64,000 bases of DNA from Marinobacter sp. C7 (GTDB lineage Bacteria > Pseudomonadota > Gammaproteobacteria > Pseudomonadales > Oleiphilaceae), in assembly GCF_022343555.1 (NCBI RefSeq), contig NZ_JAKQZH010000003.1:186001-250000 (forward strand), written 5' to 3'. A program made the position numbers and the translations under genes. This document shows, one piece after another, positions 8,601 through 18,227 of this stretch (positions are counted from its first letter, which is position 1; every line of letters begins with the position of its first letter). The notes below the pieces were generated by a model that had not been told where the DNA came from, searched no databases, and worked only from the letters and a program-made list of their open reading frames with translations.

Positions 8601-8630
8601 GGGGTCTGACCCCGTTCGGGGTCAGACCCC
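8601..8630. repeat. Palindromic repeat, GGGGTCTGACCCC type, copy 1
   Basis: GGGGTCTGACCCC (8601-8613) and its exact complement GGGGTCAGACCCC (8618-8630) flank a four-base GTTC loop. Each arm is itself nearly palindromic. It starts 8 bases after the recJ stop and belongs with the GGGGTCAGA family seen at 11.5, 61.8 and 63.1 kb. Confidence 0.9.
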
Positions 8631-8674
8631 GGAGTTCGTGGTTGGAGTTGCGGCGTACGCCGATGGTTGAAGGT

Positions 8675-8702
8675 GGGGTCTGACCCCACGGGGTCAGACC
8701 CC
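8675..8702. repeat. Palindromic repeat, GGGGTCTGACCCC type, copy 2
   Basis: The same two 13-base arms as copy 1, here at 8675-8687 and 8690-8702 with a two-base loop. The two copies are 44 bases apart in the recJ-prfB gap. Confidence 0.9.
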
Positions 8703-8761
8703 CGTCTTTGGTCCGACCCACGAGTTGGCGACGCGATTCCGCGGTACGGCTGATTTACACT

Positions 8762-8782
8762 CGGAATTCCGGTAGAATTCCG
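8762..8782. promoter_or_regulatory. Inverted repeat overlapping a -10-like element before prfB
   Basis: CGGAATTC (8762-8769) and GAATTCCG (8775-8782) are perfect 8-base arms around CGGTA. A -10-like TAGAAT lies at 8773-8778, inside the repeat, 47 bases before the prfB ATG. This could be a promoter with an overlapping operator; the -35 region (TGATTT, 8751-8756) is weak. Confidence 0.4.
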
Positions 8783-8824
8783 CCTCTGTTTTACACCCCA
8801 TTTGCCAAAGCGAGAAAGGGTTTC

Positions 8825-9920
8825 ATGGAAATCAATCCCATAGTGACGAAGATCAAAGAGCTTCGCGAGCGCACTGAAGCGCTGAGGGGGTATCTTTGAC
8901 TACGATCAGCGTAGTGAACGTCTGGTCGAAGTAGAGCGGGAACTGGAACAACCCAGTGTCTGGGACGATCCGGAGCGGGCCCAGGCCCTGGGGAAGGAAC
9001 GTTCTGACCTGGAGCTGATCGTCCACACCATCGACAACCTCACCAACGGCCTCAACGACGCCGAAGGCCTGCTGGACATGGCCGTGGAAGAGGACGACGA
9101 GGGCACGGTTGACGAGATCCAGTCCGATCTGGAGCAGCTGGACGGCGAGCTTCAGAAGCTGGAATTCCGTCGTATGTTCTCCGGCGAGATGGACGCCAAC
9201 AACGCCTATCTGGATATCCAGGCCGGTTCCGGCGGCACCGAAGCCCAGGACTGGGCCAACATGCTGTTGCGCATGTATCTGCGCTGGGCCGAGCGCCGTG
9301 GTTTCAAAGCGGAGATCGTCGAACTTCAGGAAGGGGAAGTGGCTGGCATCAAGAGTGCCACTGTCCATATCCAGGGCGATTACGCCTACGGCTGGCTGCG
9401 TACCGAAACCGGCGTGCACCGCCTGGTCCGCAAGTCCCCGTTCGATTCCGGTAACCGTCGCCACACCTCGTTTTCTTCCGTGTTCGTATCGCCGGAAGTC
9501 GACGACAGTTTCGAGATCGAGATCAATCCGGCGGATCTGCGCGTGGACGTTTACCGCGCCTCCGGTGCCGGCGGTCAGCACGTAAACCGGACCGAGTCCG
9601 CGGTGCGACTGACCCACAACCCGACCGGTATCGTGGTGGCCTGTCAGGCTGGCCGAAGCCAGCACCAGAACAAAGACCAGGCCATGAAGCAGTTGAAGGC
9701 CAAGCTCTTCGAGCGTGAGATGCAGCTGCGGAACGCCGAGAAGCAGAAACAGGAGGACGCCAAGTCGGACATCGGCTGGGGCAGCCAGATCCGCTCCTAC
9801 GTGCTCGACGACAGCCGCATCAAGGATTTGCGCACCAAGGTGGAAACCAGCAACACCCAGGCGGTTCTCGACGGTGATATCGACAAGTTCATCGAAGCCA
9901 GTCTGAAGATGGCGCTGTAA
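8825..9920 (+). CDS. prfB: Peptide chain release factor 2 (programmed +1 frameshift)
   Basis: RF2 terminates translation at UGA and UAA. Frame 0 runs ATG 8825 to the in-frame UGA at 8897-8899 after 24 codons; decoding continues in +1 from GAC at 8898 to the stop at 9920, giving 364 residues (E. coli 365). CDS is join(8825..8896, 8898..9920). The recoding signal is intact: a Shine-Dalgarno-like AGGGGGT, then CTT-TGA-C. RF2 hallmarks follow: the SPF stop-codon recognition motif ([12 protein letters not shown]) and the catalytic GGQ ([13 protein letters not shown]). Low RF2 allows the shift, so the gene autoregulates. lysS follows. Confidence 0.97.
8885..8900 (+). promoter_or_regulatory. prfB +1 programmed frameshift signal
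   Basis: AGGGGGT (8885-8891) is an internal Shine-Dalgarno three bases upstream of the slippery CTT TGA C (8894-8900). This is the classic RF2 arrangement, where slow UGA decoding lets the peptidyl-tRNA slip from CUU to UUU. Confidence 0.95.
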
Positions 9921-9972
9921 CCGGCGCCGCACTCTCGTTCAAACCGGACAATCCGAATCCTAGTGAGCCAAC

Positions 9973-11514
9973 ATGACTGAACACACTCAACACGCCGCAC
10001 AGCACGAGGACAACAAGCTGATAGCCGAGCGCCGCGCCAAACTGGCTGACATGCGCCGCCACGGCCATCCGTTCCCCAATGACTTCCGTCGCGATGCCAC
10101 CGCTGCCGAGCTGCAGGAAAAATACGGTGACAGGAGCAAGGAGGAGCTGGAGCAGCTTGATATCAAGGTGGCCATTGCCGGTCGCATGATGCTGGACCGC
10201 AAGGCGTTCAAGGTGGTTCAGGATATGACCGGTCGCATCCAGGTCTACGCCACCAAGGATGTCCAGAAGGAAACCAAGCACTGGGATCTGGGGGACATCA
10301 TCGGTGTCCGGGGCACCCTCTCGAAGTCCGGCAAGGGTGATCTTTACGTCACCATGGACGAATACGTGCTGCTGACCAAATCCCTGCGGCCGCTGCCCGA
10401 GAAGCACAAGGGCCTGACCGACATGGAGGCCCGCTACCGGCATCGCTATGTGGACCTGATGGTCAACGAGGAAACTCGCAAGACCTTCCAGATCCGCACG
10501 CGCCTGATCAACAGCATGCGCAACTACTTCAATGCCCGTGGTTTCATGGAAGTGGAAACCCCGATGCTGCAGGTGATTCCCGGTGGCGCCACGGCACGCC
10601 CGTTCGTGACCCATCACAATGCCTTGGGCATCGACATGTACATGCGCATAGCCCCGGAACTCTTCCTCAAGCGGCTGGTGGTTGGCGGTTTCGAGCGGGT
10701 GTTCGAGATCAACCGCAACTTCCGTAACGAAGGTCTCTCCACCCGGCACAACCCCGAGTTCACCATGGTGGAGTTCTACCAGGCCTATGCGGATTACAAC
10801 GATCTGATGGACCTGACGGAAGACATGCTCCGGCAGATCACCAGGGAAGTGCTGGGCACCACCACCGTGGTCAACACCCGCGAGCTGGCCAATGGCGAAA
10901 CCGAGACCGTGGAGTACGATTTCGGGATGCCGTTCAAGCGCATGACCGTGGTTGAGGCAATCCTGGAACACAATCCGGACATCCAGGCCGGTCAGTTGGG
11001 CGACGAGGCCAGCGCCCGCCGGGTGGCCGATGGACTGGGTATTCAGCTGAAGGACACCTGGGGCCTCGGCAAGGTGCTGGTGGAGATCTTCGAGGCAACC
11101 GCCGAGCACCTGCTGGTGCAGCCGACGTTCATCACCGACTATCCGAAGGAAGTTTCGCCGCTGGCGCGCTGCAAGGACGATGATCCGTTTGTCACTGAAC
11201 GGTTCGAGTTTTTCGTGGGCGGTCGCGAACTGGCTAACGGCTTTTCGGAGCTCAACGATGCCGAGGACCAGGCCGAGCGCTTCCACGCCCAGGTGGCGGA
11301 GAAGAACGCCGGGGACGACGAAGCGATGTTCTATGACGAGGACTACGTCATGGCCCTGGAATACGGCTTGCCGCCTACCGCCGGTGAGGGTATCGGCATC
11401 GATCGCCTGGCCATGCTGCTGACCGACTCGCCGTCCATCCGCGACGTCATCCTGTTCCCGCACATGCGCCCGGAGCACAAGATCGAGCACCCTGAGGCGG
11501 AAGACAAGGAATAA
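9973..11514 (+). CDS. lysS: Lysyl-tRNA synthetase, class II
   Basis: Charges tRNA-Lys. The 513-residue protein has the OB-fold anticodon-binding domain (about residues 55-165) and the class II catalytic core: motif 1 around [21 protein letters not shown] (here split, near residues 193-213), motif 2 [22 protein letters not shown] near 255, and motif 3 [14 protein letters not shown] near 472. Length fits LysS (E. coli 505). It follows prfB by 52 bases, as in many gammaproteobacteria. Confidence 0.97.
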   Translation: MTEHTQHAAQHEDNKLIAERRAKLADMRRHGHPFPNDFRRDATAAELQEKYGDRSKEELEQLDIKVAIAGRMMLDRKAFKVVQDMTGRIQVYATKDVQKETKHWDLGDIIGVRGTLSKSGKGDLYVTMDEYVLLTKSLRPLPEKHKGLTDMEARYRHRYVDLMVNEETRKTFQIRTRLINSMRNYFNARGFMEVETPMLQVIPGGATARPFVTHHNALGIDMYMRIAPELFLKRLVVGGFERVFEINRNFRNEGLSTRHNPEFTMVEFYQAYADYNDLMDLTEDMLRQITREVLGTTTVVNTRELANGETETVEYDFGMPFKRMTVVEAILEHNPDIQAGQLGDEASARRVADGLGIQLKDTWGLGKVLVEIFEATAEHLLVQPTFITDYPKEVSPLARCKDDDPFVTERFEFFVGGRELANGFSELNDAEDQAERFHAQVAEKNAGDDEAMFYDEDYVMALEYGLPPTAGEGIGIDRLAMLLTDSPSIRDVILFPHMRPEHKIEHPEAEDKE

Positions 11515-11545
11515 CCGGTCAGCGTCGGCGGTAGGTCCGAAAGCC

Positions 11546-11575
11546 TGGGTCAGATGAAAGCCTTCATCTGACCCC
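11546..11575. repeat. Palindromic repeat, GGGGTCAGATGAA type, copy 3
   Basis: GGGTCAGATGAA (11547-11558) and TTCATCTGACCC (11563-11574) flank AGCC. The first base of the full 13-base arm is T instead of G. It is 31 bases after the lysS stop and may also serve as a transcript-end hairpin, since ATTTTT follows. Confidence 0.9.
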
Positions 11576-11594
11576 ATTTTTCAGCCCCGCCCCC

Positions 11595-11624
11595 GGGGTC
11601 AGATGAAGGCTTTCATCTGACCCC
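11595..11624. repeat. Palindromic repeat, GGGGTCAGATGAA type, copy 4
   Basis: Perfect 13-base arms GGGGTCAGATGAA (11595-11607) and TTCATCTGACCCC (11612-11624) around GGCT. It lies 19 bases after copy 3 and 33 bases before ung. Confidence 0.9.
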
Positions 11625-11657
11625 ACCTTCAATCCAAAGATCCCCCGGGAGACAGTC

Positions 11658-12410
11658 ATGCACCCCGCCCAAACCCTGGCAAGTCAGCTCAAGCCCGGCC
11701 GTGGCTGGGATGATCACCTGGGCGGCGAGTTCAGCCAGCCCTATATGCAGAAGCTGGCGGAGTTCCTCGCGGCGGAAGAGCAGGCCGGCAAGGTAATCTA
11801 CCCGCCGAGTGCGCTCTGTTTCAATGCGCTGAACAGTACGCCCCTGGGCCAGGTGGAAGTCGTAATTCTGGGCCAAGATCCCTACCACGGCCCGGGTCAG
11901 GCCCACGGGCTGTGTTTTTCGGTGCGCCCGGAAGTACCGGTGCCGCCCTCCCTGGTCAATATCTTCAAGGAAATCCGGGACGATCTCGGTATCGAGCCGC
12001 CAGACCATGGCTGCCTCCAGCCCTGGGCCGAGCGCGGGGTGCTGTTGCTGAACAGCGTTCTGACGGTCTTGCAGGGCCAGGCCGGTGCCCATCAGGGTAA
12101 GGGCTGGGAAACCTTTACCGACAAGGTGATTGAAACCGTCAATCGGGAGCGCTCCGGTGTGGTATTCCTGCTCTGGGGCAGTTACGCCCGGAAGAAGGGG
12201 CGGCACATTGATCGTAACCGGCACCTGGTGCTGGAAGGACCGCACCCGTCGCCCCTCAGCGCCTACCGGGGTTTCTTCGGCTGCAGGCATTTCTCACGGG
12301 CCAACGAGTGGCTCCAGGGGAATGGGCAGGCGCCCATTGACTGGTCGCTGCCCAGCAAGGCGGACCTGATTGCCCGCTACCGGAAACCGGCCCCGGCCTC
12401 AGCGGGCTGA
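11658..12410 (+). CDS. ung: Uracil-DNA glycosylase, family 1
   Basis: Removes uracil from DNA to start base-excision repair. The 250-residue protein shows the water-activating motif [18 protein letters not shown] near residues 70-87 (catalytic Asp in GQDPYH) and the minor-groove loop [14 protein letters not shown] near 198. Start at ATG 11658 is preceded by GGGAGACAG. The last 12 bases overlap the end of the convergent ygfZ gene. Confidence 0.97.
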   Translation: MHPAQTLASQLKPGRGWDDHLGGEFSQPYMQKLAEFLAAEEQAGKVIYPPSALCFNALNSTPLGQVEVVILGQDPYHGPGQAHGLCFSVRPEVPVPPSLVNIFKEIRDDLGIEPPDHGCLQPWAERGVLLLNSVLTVLQGQAGAHQGKGWETFTDKVIETVNRERSGVVFLLWGSYARKKGRHIDRNRHLVLEGPHPSPLSAYRGFFGCRHFSRANEWLQGNGQAPIDWSLPSKADLIARYRKPAPASAG

Positions 12411-13394
12411 GTCGTCCGGACCGTTGTCTTGTTCCCGCTCCGGCACCGCATAGGGCAGGGGCAGGGCAGTCAGGGCGTTACCGTCCGCCGACAGGGGTTG
12501 GGCTGCGGCGTCGTGACGAACCACCGCGAGCAGTTCCACCGAGCCATCCTCAAAGGCGACCTGGTTGACCACTGAACCCACGGTCCGCTCGCCCATTTTG
12601 ATATCCGCGCCAGGCGCGATGCTCCCGGCACTCCGGAACCGGAACAGGCTCTTTTTCAGTTGCCCCAGGAAATGCATACGGGCAATGACTTCCTGGCCGG
12701 TATAGCAGCCTTTCTTGAAGTGAATACCACCGAGGTGCTGGAGATTGAGCATTTGTGGCACGAAGGTTTCCCAGTTTGCCTCGTCAAGGGCGGGAATGCC
12801 CGCAGCAATCTCGGTTGCGTGCCAGTCCGCCAGTGACAGCTCCGGAGCGTCGCCGAACTCCGGCTGTTCCCCGGACGTCTGCCAGAATTCATACCGTTCG
12901 GTGCCCCGGTCGTCGGATTCAACCCGAATCAGGAGGCCTGAATCGACGCCGAGAGTGTCTCCCGCCGACTCAAGCCCGGAAATATCCCGGCCAGCGATCG
13001 CGCTTGCCGTTTCCCGGCCCAGAAGGCCCCAGATCAGACCATCCTCGAGGGGGGCCATGGTCGTGCCCCGGAATAGCATCAGGTACTTCCGCAGCTGGGC
13101 GAGGATCTGGTCCGCCAGAGCGGCCGGCAGGTCCAGAACCACGCTGTCCCCATCCCGGGCCAGCCGGGTCAGGCAGTAGGCACGCCCCTTCGGGTTGCTG
13201 GCGGCCGCCCTGAGGGCGCGGTTATTGGTGACTTCATCGAGGTGCTGGCTGAACTGGCCCTGAAGGAATTTGTCGGTACCGGGACCGGAGACTCGGACCA
13301 GGATCCGGTCGGTGAGTCTGGCGTAACCCCGGTCGGGCAACGGCAGGCTGACGGTTTCTGGTCGGTTGGAAGCAGCGGTATCCGTGTCGGTCAT
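12399..13394 (-). CDS. ygfZ: Folate-binding Fe-S repair protein YgfZ
   Basis: YgfZ binds tetrahydrofolate and supports repair or assembly of some Fe-S enzymes and tRNA modification. The 331-residue protein carries the family signature [18 protein letters not shown] near residues 226-243, with its conserved Cys, in a GcvT-like fold. It is tail-to-tail with ung (12-base overlap). The gene order ygfZ / ygfX-sdhE / nadB matches the E. coli and Pseudomonas arrangement. It precedes no leftward partner in the window. Confidence 0.93.
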   Translation of the reverse strand: MTDTDTAASNRPETVSLPLPDRGYARLTDRILVRVSGPGTDKFLQGQFSQHLDEVTNNRALRAAASNPKGRAYCLTRLARDGDSVVLDLPAALADQILAQLRKYLMLFRGTTMAPLEDGLIWGLLGRETASAIAGRDISGLESAGDTLGVDSGLLIRVESDDRGTERYEFWQTSGEQPEFGDAPELSLADWHATEIAAGIPALDEANWETFVPQMLNLQHLGGIHFKKGCYTGQEVIARMHFLGQLKKSLFRFRSAGSIAPGADIKMGERTVGSVVNQVAFEDGSVELLAVVRHDAAAQPLSADGNALTALPLPYAVPEREQDNGPDDSAR

Positions 13395-13413
13395 GGAAAC
13401 TCCGGGTCGTGTG

Positions 13414-13875
13414 TCAGTTGGACGACGGCGACTGGCCCAGGCGAAGCCATTGGCGCAACCTGCGGAACTGGTCGGGGCAGACGTTGCCGCCAGGCCATGA
13501 TTCGGGGGCCAGGAGAATGAGATAGTACGCCTTTAATCTGGTGCCGGTCGGGCGTAGTTTCAAGAGCGTCAGCCGCGGCCCCAGCCGGCTGGCGCCACTG
13601 GGTTCGACGGGAACTGCGCTCTGGCCGGGAAGTATTGCCTGCAGTTGCCCGGCTTCCAGTGCCAGGCCGGTGACCGAGAGTTTGCTCTGCAGCAGACCAA
13701 ACCGGCGAAAGTGCAGCACAGTGCCGGCGCATGCCACCGGGGCGAGGGCCAGCATCCAGGGGCTGTTGTCGGCGCTCGCGGTCAGTGCAAAGGCGAACAA
13801 TGTCAGCCACGGGAGAGCTGCTATGAGGCCGGCACTGACCGAGGGTGATATCCGGAGATCAATCCGGCTGGACAC
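13414..13875 (-). CDS. cptA: Membrane protein YgfX/CptA family
   Basis: A 153-residue protein with two adjacent hydrophobic segments near the N terminus (about residues 15-34 and 38-54) and a cytoplasmic C-terminal part with [19 protein letters not shown], as in YgfX. In E. coli YgfX (CptA) has been described as a toxin affecting MreB/FtsZ with SdhE (YgfY) as partner; later work links SdhE mainly to flavinylation. Its start overlaps the 3' end of sdhE by 17 bases, so the two are translated as a unit. Sequence conservation is low in the family; the call leans on position and topology. Confidence 0.8.
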   Translation of the reverse strand: MSSRIDLRISPSVSAGLIAALPWLTLFAFALTASADNSPWMLALAPVACAGTVLHFRRFGLLQSKLSVTGLALEAGQLQAILPGQSAVPVEPSGASRLGPRLTLLKLRPTGTRLKAYYLILLAPESWPGGNVCPDQFRRLRQWLRLGQSPSSN

Positions 13876-14131
13876 GGTTCAGGATCATGTCGACGATGCG
13901 CTGGAGATCCGGGTCTTCCGGTCGGCTGCGCTGCATGAACCACTCGAACATGTCGGTGTCCTCGCAACCCAGGAGTTTCTGATACCGCGCCTGGTCCTCG
14001 GGATCAAGGTCACGATAGACCTCCTCCACGAAGGGAACCAGGAGCACGTCGAGTTCCAGCATGCCACGGCGGCTGTGCCACCACAGGCGCTTGAACTCGG
14101 GGTTGTCAGACGTAGAGGGAGTATCGGACAT
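13859..14131 (-). CDS. sdhE: FAD assembly factor SdhE
   Basis: SdhE promotes covalent FAD attachment to SdhA and FrdA. The 90-residue protein has the key RGMLELD motif (family RGxxE) near residue 22 and the acidic DxEWFMQR block. Overlap with cptA downstream and closeness to nadB (another FAD enzyme) follow the usual context. It sits 35 bases after nadB on the same strand. Confidence 0.93.
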   Translation of the reverse strand: MSDTPSTSDNPEFKRLWWHSRRGMLELDVLLVPFVEEVYRDLDPEDQARYQKLLGCEDTDMFEWFMQRSRPEDPDLQRIVDMILNRVQPD

Positions 14132-14166
14132 AATGGTATCGCCAGTTTTCCAGAGAGTTTGAAGGG

Positions 14167-15795
14167 TCAGGGGGCCTGGGTCCGGTAGGTCGTCGGAACC
14201 AGAACCGTATCCCGGGCTTCGTTGAGCAGGCCCGGGTAATCAAGGGTGTAATGCAGGCCGCGGCTCTCCCGCCGTTGCAGTGCCGAACAGATGATCAGAT
14301 CGGCAACCGTGACCAGGTTGCGCAGCTCCAGCAGATCATTGGAGACCCGGTAATTGCTGTAGAACTCGCTGATTTCCCGGTCCAGAAGGTCGACCCGGTG
14401 TTTGGCGCGCTGGAGCCGTTTGGTTGTTCTGACGATGCCGACGTAATCCCACATGAAGTGGCGCAATTCATCCCAGTTGTGAGAGATGACCACGTCCTCG
14501 TCCGAGTCCCGGACCTGGCTTTCATCCCACTCCGGCGCTTCCGGGGGAGGCGGGATGTCTGACTCCCGGCGGGCAATGTCGGCCGCTGCGGCCCGGCCGT
14601 AGACCAGGCACTCGAGCAGCGAATTGCTGGCCATGCGGTTGGCGCCGTGCAGGCCGGTGAAGGCGGCCTCGCCGACTGCATAGAGCTGGTTGACGTCGGT
14701 GCGGGCCCGTTCGTCGCTGATGATACCCCCGCAGGTATAGTGAGCCGCCGGCACCACCGGGATCGGTTCTTTCGTGATGTCGATGCCAAAACCCAGGCAC
14801 TTCTCGTAGATAGTCGGGAAGTGGTGTTTGATAAAATCTGCGGGCTTGTGGCTGATGTCCAGGTAAACATGGTCCACACCCAGCCGCTTCATCTCGTGGT
14901 CGATGGCCCGGGCCACAATGTCCCGGGGGGCGAGCTCGGCCCGTTCGTCGAAACGGTCCATGAAGCGGGCGCCATCCGGCAGTTTCAGCAAGCCACCCTC
15001 GCCGCGAACCGCCTCGGTGATCAGGAACGATTTGGCATGGGGATGGTACAGGCAGGTGGGGTGGAACTGGTTGAATTCCATGTTGGCTACCCGGCAGCCC
15101 GCCCGCCAGGCCATGGCAATGCCATCACCGGAGGCTCCGTCGGGGTTGGTGGTGTAACGGTAGGCTTTTGACGCGCCGCCGGTGGCGATTACGGTAAACC
15201 GGGCCCGGAAGAGCTCCACATGATTGTCTTCCAGGTTGAGAATGTAGGCTCCCACGCACCGGTTACCGGGCAACGACAGTTTCCGGTTGGTGATCAGATC
15301 GACGGCCACCCGGTTCGACATCAGCTGGATGTTGGGGCGCGCCTGGGCCTGGGACGTCAGGGTCGTGGAGACGGCGTGGCCGGTGGCATCGGCGGCGTGG
15401 ATGATGCGCCGGTGACTGTGCCCGCCCTCCCGGGTCAGGTGATAGTTCTCGCTGTCATCCTCCCGGGTAAAATCCACCCCGGAGTCAATCAGCCAGTCGA
15501 TGCTGTCCTTGCTGTTTTCCACGGTGAAGCGCACAGCGTCCTCATGGCAAAGGCCCCCGCCCGCTGCCAGGGTGTCCTGGATGTGGTTCTCGACGGAGTC
15601 CTTGTCATCCAGCACAGCGGCAATGCCGCCCTGGGCCCAAAGGGTGGCGCCACTGCTGATGTCGGCCTTGCTGATGACTCCGATGCTCAGGTGCTTCGGC
15701 AGGTTCAGGGCGACGGTAAGACCGGCAGCACCACTGCCGATTATGAGAACATCGTATACGTAGGACTGTGGCATTGAGTCGATATCGCGGGCCAT
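14167..15795 (-). CDS. nadB: L-aspartate oxidase
   Basis: FAD enzyme oxidising L-aspartate to iminoaspartate, the first step of de novo NAD synthesis. The 542-residue protein has the N-terminal FAD dinucleotide site [15 protein letters not shown] (about residues 16-30), the [14 protein letters not shown] segment, the active-site HPTCLYHP region near 244 and [20 protein letters not shown] near 372. A later Met at 15774 (MPQSYVYD) is an alternative start; neither has a clear ribosome-binding site. It diverges from algU, the conserved nadB/rpoE layout. Confidence 0.96.
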   Translation of the reverse strand: MARDIDSMPQSYVYDVLIIGSGAAGLTVALNLPKHLSIGVISKADISSGATLWAQGGIAAVLDDKDSVENHIQDTLAAGGGLCHEDAVRFTVENSKDSIDWLIDSGVDFTREDDSENYHLTREGGHSHRRIIHAADATGHAVSTTLTSQAQARPNIQLMSNRVAVDLITNRKLSLPGNRCVGAYILNLEDNHVELFRARFTVIATGGASKAYRYTTNPDGASGDGIAMAWRAGCRVANMEFNQFHPTCLYHPHAKSFLITEAVRGEGGLLKLPDGARFMDRFDERAELAPRDIVARAIDHEMKRLGVDHVYLDISHKPADFIKHHFPTIYEKCLGFGIDITKEPIPVVPAAHYTCGGIISDERARTDVNQLYAVGEAAFTGLHGANRMASNSLLECLVYGRAAAADIARRESDIPPPPEAPEWDESQVRDSDEDVVISHNWDELRHFMWDYVGIVRTTKRLQRAKHRVDLLDREISEFYSNYRVSNDLLELRNLVTVADLIICSALQRRESRGLHYTLDYPGLLNEARDTVLVPTTYRTQAP

Positions 15796-15811
15796 AATGT
15801 GGACGTGTATT

Positions 15812-15838
15812 GAACTAAACTTTACGCCTGCTGTCTAT
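15812..15838 (+). promoter_or_regulatory. Candidate sigma-E (AlgU) promoter of the algU operon
   Basis: GAACTA (15812-15817), 16 bases, then TCTAT (15834-15838): close to the AlgU/RpoE consensus GAACTT-N16-TCTGA. It lies in the nadB-algU gap and would give autoregulation of algU, as is known for E. coli rpoE and P. aeruginosa algU. Confidence 0.65.
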
Positions 15839-15975
15839 TTGGCCTGACGGCGCGCCCCTCGGAGCGCGCGCTGAAGATGGACAAAAACGGACGCCGGACA
15901 GCAGTGATGAGTCAAGCAAATCTCGCAACGGCCGCTCAACTGGCCAAGACATCAGGGAAAACCGGCAAACTGTCC

Positions 15976-16596
15976 ATGACGCCTGAACAGAATCAGACAC
16001 AGGGTGACCACTCCGATAGCCAGACGGACCTGCAGCTCGTGCGCAAGGTCCGCAACGGTGATCGAGCGGCTTTCGACCTGCTGGTCGTCAAATACCAGAC
16101 TCGAGTGGCCTCAATCATCAGCCGTTATGTGTACGATTCCCAGGAAGTGATGGACCTCACCCAGGAAACCTTCGTGAAGGCCTACCGGGCCATCGACCGG
16201 TTCCGGGGGGACAGTGCCTTTTATACCTGGCTTTATCGGATTGCGGTCAATACCGCCAAGAATTTCCTGGAGTCCCGGGGCCGGAGGCCGCAGGCCAGTG
16301 CCGATGTTTCTGACGCCGAGAATTTCGATGATGGAATCCGGCTGAGGGATCCTGCCTCCCCGGAGCGGCTGTTACAACGGGAGCAGCTGCAAGAGGAGCT
16401 GTCCCGGGCGATCGCCGAATTACCGGAAGAGTTGCGGTCGGCCTTCCTCTTGCGGGAATACGATGGTCTCAGTTACGAGGACATCGCCAAAATTCTGGAA
16501 TGCCCGATCGGAACTGTCCGTTCCCGTATTTTCCGGGCCCGCGATGCCGTGGACCGGCACCTGGGCCCATTGCTCAATCACACAGAGACAACTTGA
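15976..16596 (+). CDS. algU: ECF sigma factor AlgU/RpoE
   Basis: Envelope-stress sigma factor, held by the MucA anti-sigma. The 206-residue form shows region 2 (FDLLVVKYQ..., SQEVMDLTQETFVKAYRA, DSAFYTWLYRIAVNTAKN) and region 4 (LPEELRSAFLLREYDGLSYEDIA, CPIGTVRSRIFRARDAV). AlgU of P. aeruginosa is 193 aa. In-frame starts at 15877 (ATG) and 15907 (ATG) would add 33 or 23 residues of low-complexity sequence; 15976 (MTPEQ) best matches known N termini but has a weak ribosome-binding site, so the start is uncertain. Followed by mucA 11 bases later. Confidence 0.94.
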   Translation: MTPEQNQTQGDHSDSQTDLQLVRKVRNGDRAAFDLLVVKYQTRVASIISRYVYDSQEVMDLTQETFVKAYRAIDRFRGDSAFYTWLYRIAVNTAKNFLESRGRRPQASADVSDAENFDDGIRLRDPASPERLLQREQLQEELSRAIAELPEELRSAFLLREYDGLSYEDIAKILECPIGTVRSRIFRARDAVDRHLGPLLNHTETT

Positions 16597-16607
16597 GGTT
16601 GCATCCG

Positions 16608-17177
16608 ATGGATGATCGTCTCAGAGAAACCCTGTCGGCCATGATGGATGACGAAGCGGATGAGCTTTCAGTCCGCCGACTGCTGTCTCATCATGATCAG
16701 GCCCACGTGCGCGATCAGTGGCAGCGTTGGCAGCAGGTTCGGGACCTGATGCACAGTGGCCACACGCCGGCGGAGGGGGTGGATGTCAGTGCCAGCGTCC
16801 GAGCGGCGCTCGATGGCCGTTCCGGTGTCACCCCTTACCGGGCGTCGGCACGAGGTGCCACACCGGTTACGCGCTGGCGCTGGCCAGCAGTGGCAATGGT
16901 TGCGGTCGCGCTGGTGGTCGGCTTTGGAGCCGGGGCCGGTTGGGACTCCAGGGAGGGGCCTGCGGCAAGCGTGGCTCCGGAGGTCGCCGCACAATCCCTT
17001 CCTGACGAGACAGCAGCCACCGCACCGGTCAGTGAAGTGACCCTGCAGGGGCTGGATGAAGAACAATGGGAGCAGATGAGCCAGTACCTGCTGGAGCATG
17101 CCCAGCATAACAGTGTAGGGGCTGGTCGCGGTGCGGTCGGTTATGCCCGGGTGGTCAGTGCCGGCAATGGATACTGA
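16608..17177 (+). CDS. mucA: Anti-sigma factor MucA/RseA
   Basis: Inner-membrane anti-sigma factor for AlgU, degraded by DegS/AlgW and RseP under stress. The 189-residue protein starts MDDRLRETLSAMMDDEADELSVRR, typical RseA_N, has one membrane segment at about residues 88-107 (WPAVAMVAVALVVGFGAGAG) and a periplasmic tail. The tail ends in aromatic GNGY. An upstream in-frame start at 16500 inside algU would add 36 unrelated residues and was rejected. Second gene of algU-mucABCD. Confidence 0.9.
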   Translation: MDDRLRETLSAMMDDEADELSVRRLLSHHDQAHVRDQWQRWQQVRDLMHSGHTPAEGVDVSASVRAALDGRSGVTPYRASARGATPVTRWRWPAVAMVAVALVVGFGAGAGWDSREGPAASVAPEVAAQSLPDETAATAPVSEVTLQGLDEEQWEQMSQYLLEHAQHNSVGAGRGAVGYARVVSAGNGY

Positions 17178-17198
17178 TATCTTGGAGTGCGAGTGAGC

Positions 17199-18227
17199 AT
17201 GAACAGGCTTTCATCACGCTTGAAAATGGGCGGCTTTCCGGCCCTGCTGTTGGCTCTCCTCGCCGCGGTGGTTTCGGGGCCGGTTGTTGCCGATGCGGAC
17301 GAGAGTGAGGCGCACCAATGGCTGGAGCGTCTTGCCCCGGCCCTGAACATGACCTCTTACCGAGGGGTGTTTGTCTACGCCCGTGGCAGTCAGGTCCACT
17401 CCATGCAGATTGCCCATCGCTACCGTGACGGGGTCGTGGAGGAGCGTCTGGTACTGCAGGACGGGGGTAACGGGGAGATCGTTCGTCGCGGGGTCAATGT
17501 GGTCTGCGTGCTGCCGGATCGCGGTCGGGTCCGGCTGGATCAGGTAATCCCTTCCGGCCCCTTTGCCGAGGCATTCACCAGTCAGCTGATGCCGGTCAAT
17601 CGTTGGTACAACGCCGAGATGGTTGGCGAGGATCGGGTGGCGGGCTATCAGGCCGTCGAGATTGCGCTGAGATCCCGGGACGAATACCGGTACAGCCATC
17701 GGTTGTGGCTGGAGCGGTCGACCGGCTTGCTCGTCAAAAGTCACGTCCGGGCCGCATCCGGTGATGTGATGGAACAGTTCCAGTTCACCAGTCTGGAAAT
17801 TACCGACAATATTCCGGACGAGGAGTTCGAGATTCGTACCGAGGGCCGGGAGATATCCCGGAATCTGTCCGAAGAAGAAGGGGTCGCCAAGGCGTCCGTG
17901 GTTCCCCGAACCAGTGGCTGGGAACTCGGGTGGCGCCCGGAGGGATTTGCCCCTGCAGCGGCGCCGAGGGCCGGCCGCGGCCAGGCGGTCGCCTTCTCGG
18001 ATGGTCTGGCGGCGTTCTCGGTATTCGTCGAGCCTGCCGGTCGACTGAAAATGCCCCGGGGTGTATCCCGTATCGGCGCAACGACCGTCTACATGCATGA
18101 GCTTGAGTCCTCCGGACGCAAGTTCCTGGTCACCGTGGTTGGTGAGGTCCCGCCGGAAACAGCCCGGAAGGTGGCCGAGTCCGTGCGGATTCAGGACAGC
18201 CTGGCGCTTGAGGGCAGTGGTTCATGA
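17199..18227 (+). CDS. mucB: Periplasmic regulator MucB/RseB
   Basis: MucB binds the periplasmic part of MucA and shields it from proteolysis, sensing lipid or LPS signals. The 342-residue precursor has a signal peptide (residues 1-32, ...VVSGPVVADA) and the MucB/RseB lipoprotein-like fold with SYRGVFVYARG and QVHSMQIAHRYRDG near the N terminus. ATG 17199 is preferred; GTG at 17187 or 17193 would add 2-4 residues. The last 4 bases overlap mucC. Confidence 0.92.
   Translation: MNRLSSRLKMGGFPALLLALLAAVVSGPVVADADESEAHQWLERLAPALNMTSYRGVFVYARGSQVHSMQIAHRYRDGVVEERLVLQDGGNGEIVRRGVNVVCVLPDRGRVRLDQVIPSGPFAEAFTSQLMPVNRWYNAEMVGEDRVAGYQAVEIALRSRDEYRYSHRLWLERSTGLLVKSHVRAASGDVMEQFQFTSLEITDNIPDEEFEIRTEGREISRNLSEEEGVAKASVVPRTSGWELGWRPEGFAPAAAPRAGRGQAVAFSDGLAAFSVFVEPAGRLKMPRGVSRIGATTVYMHELESSGRKFLVTVVGEVPPETARKVAESVRIQDSLALEGSGS

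Noticed and set aside
8825..8899. prfB as a pseudogene because of an early TGA
   Set aside because: The stop lies in a canonical frameshift signal and the rest of RF2 is intact.
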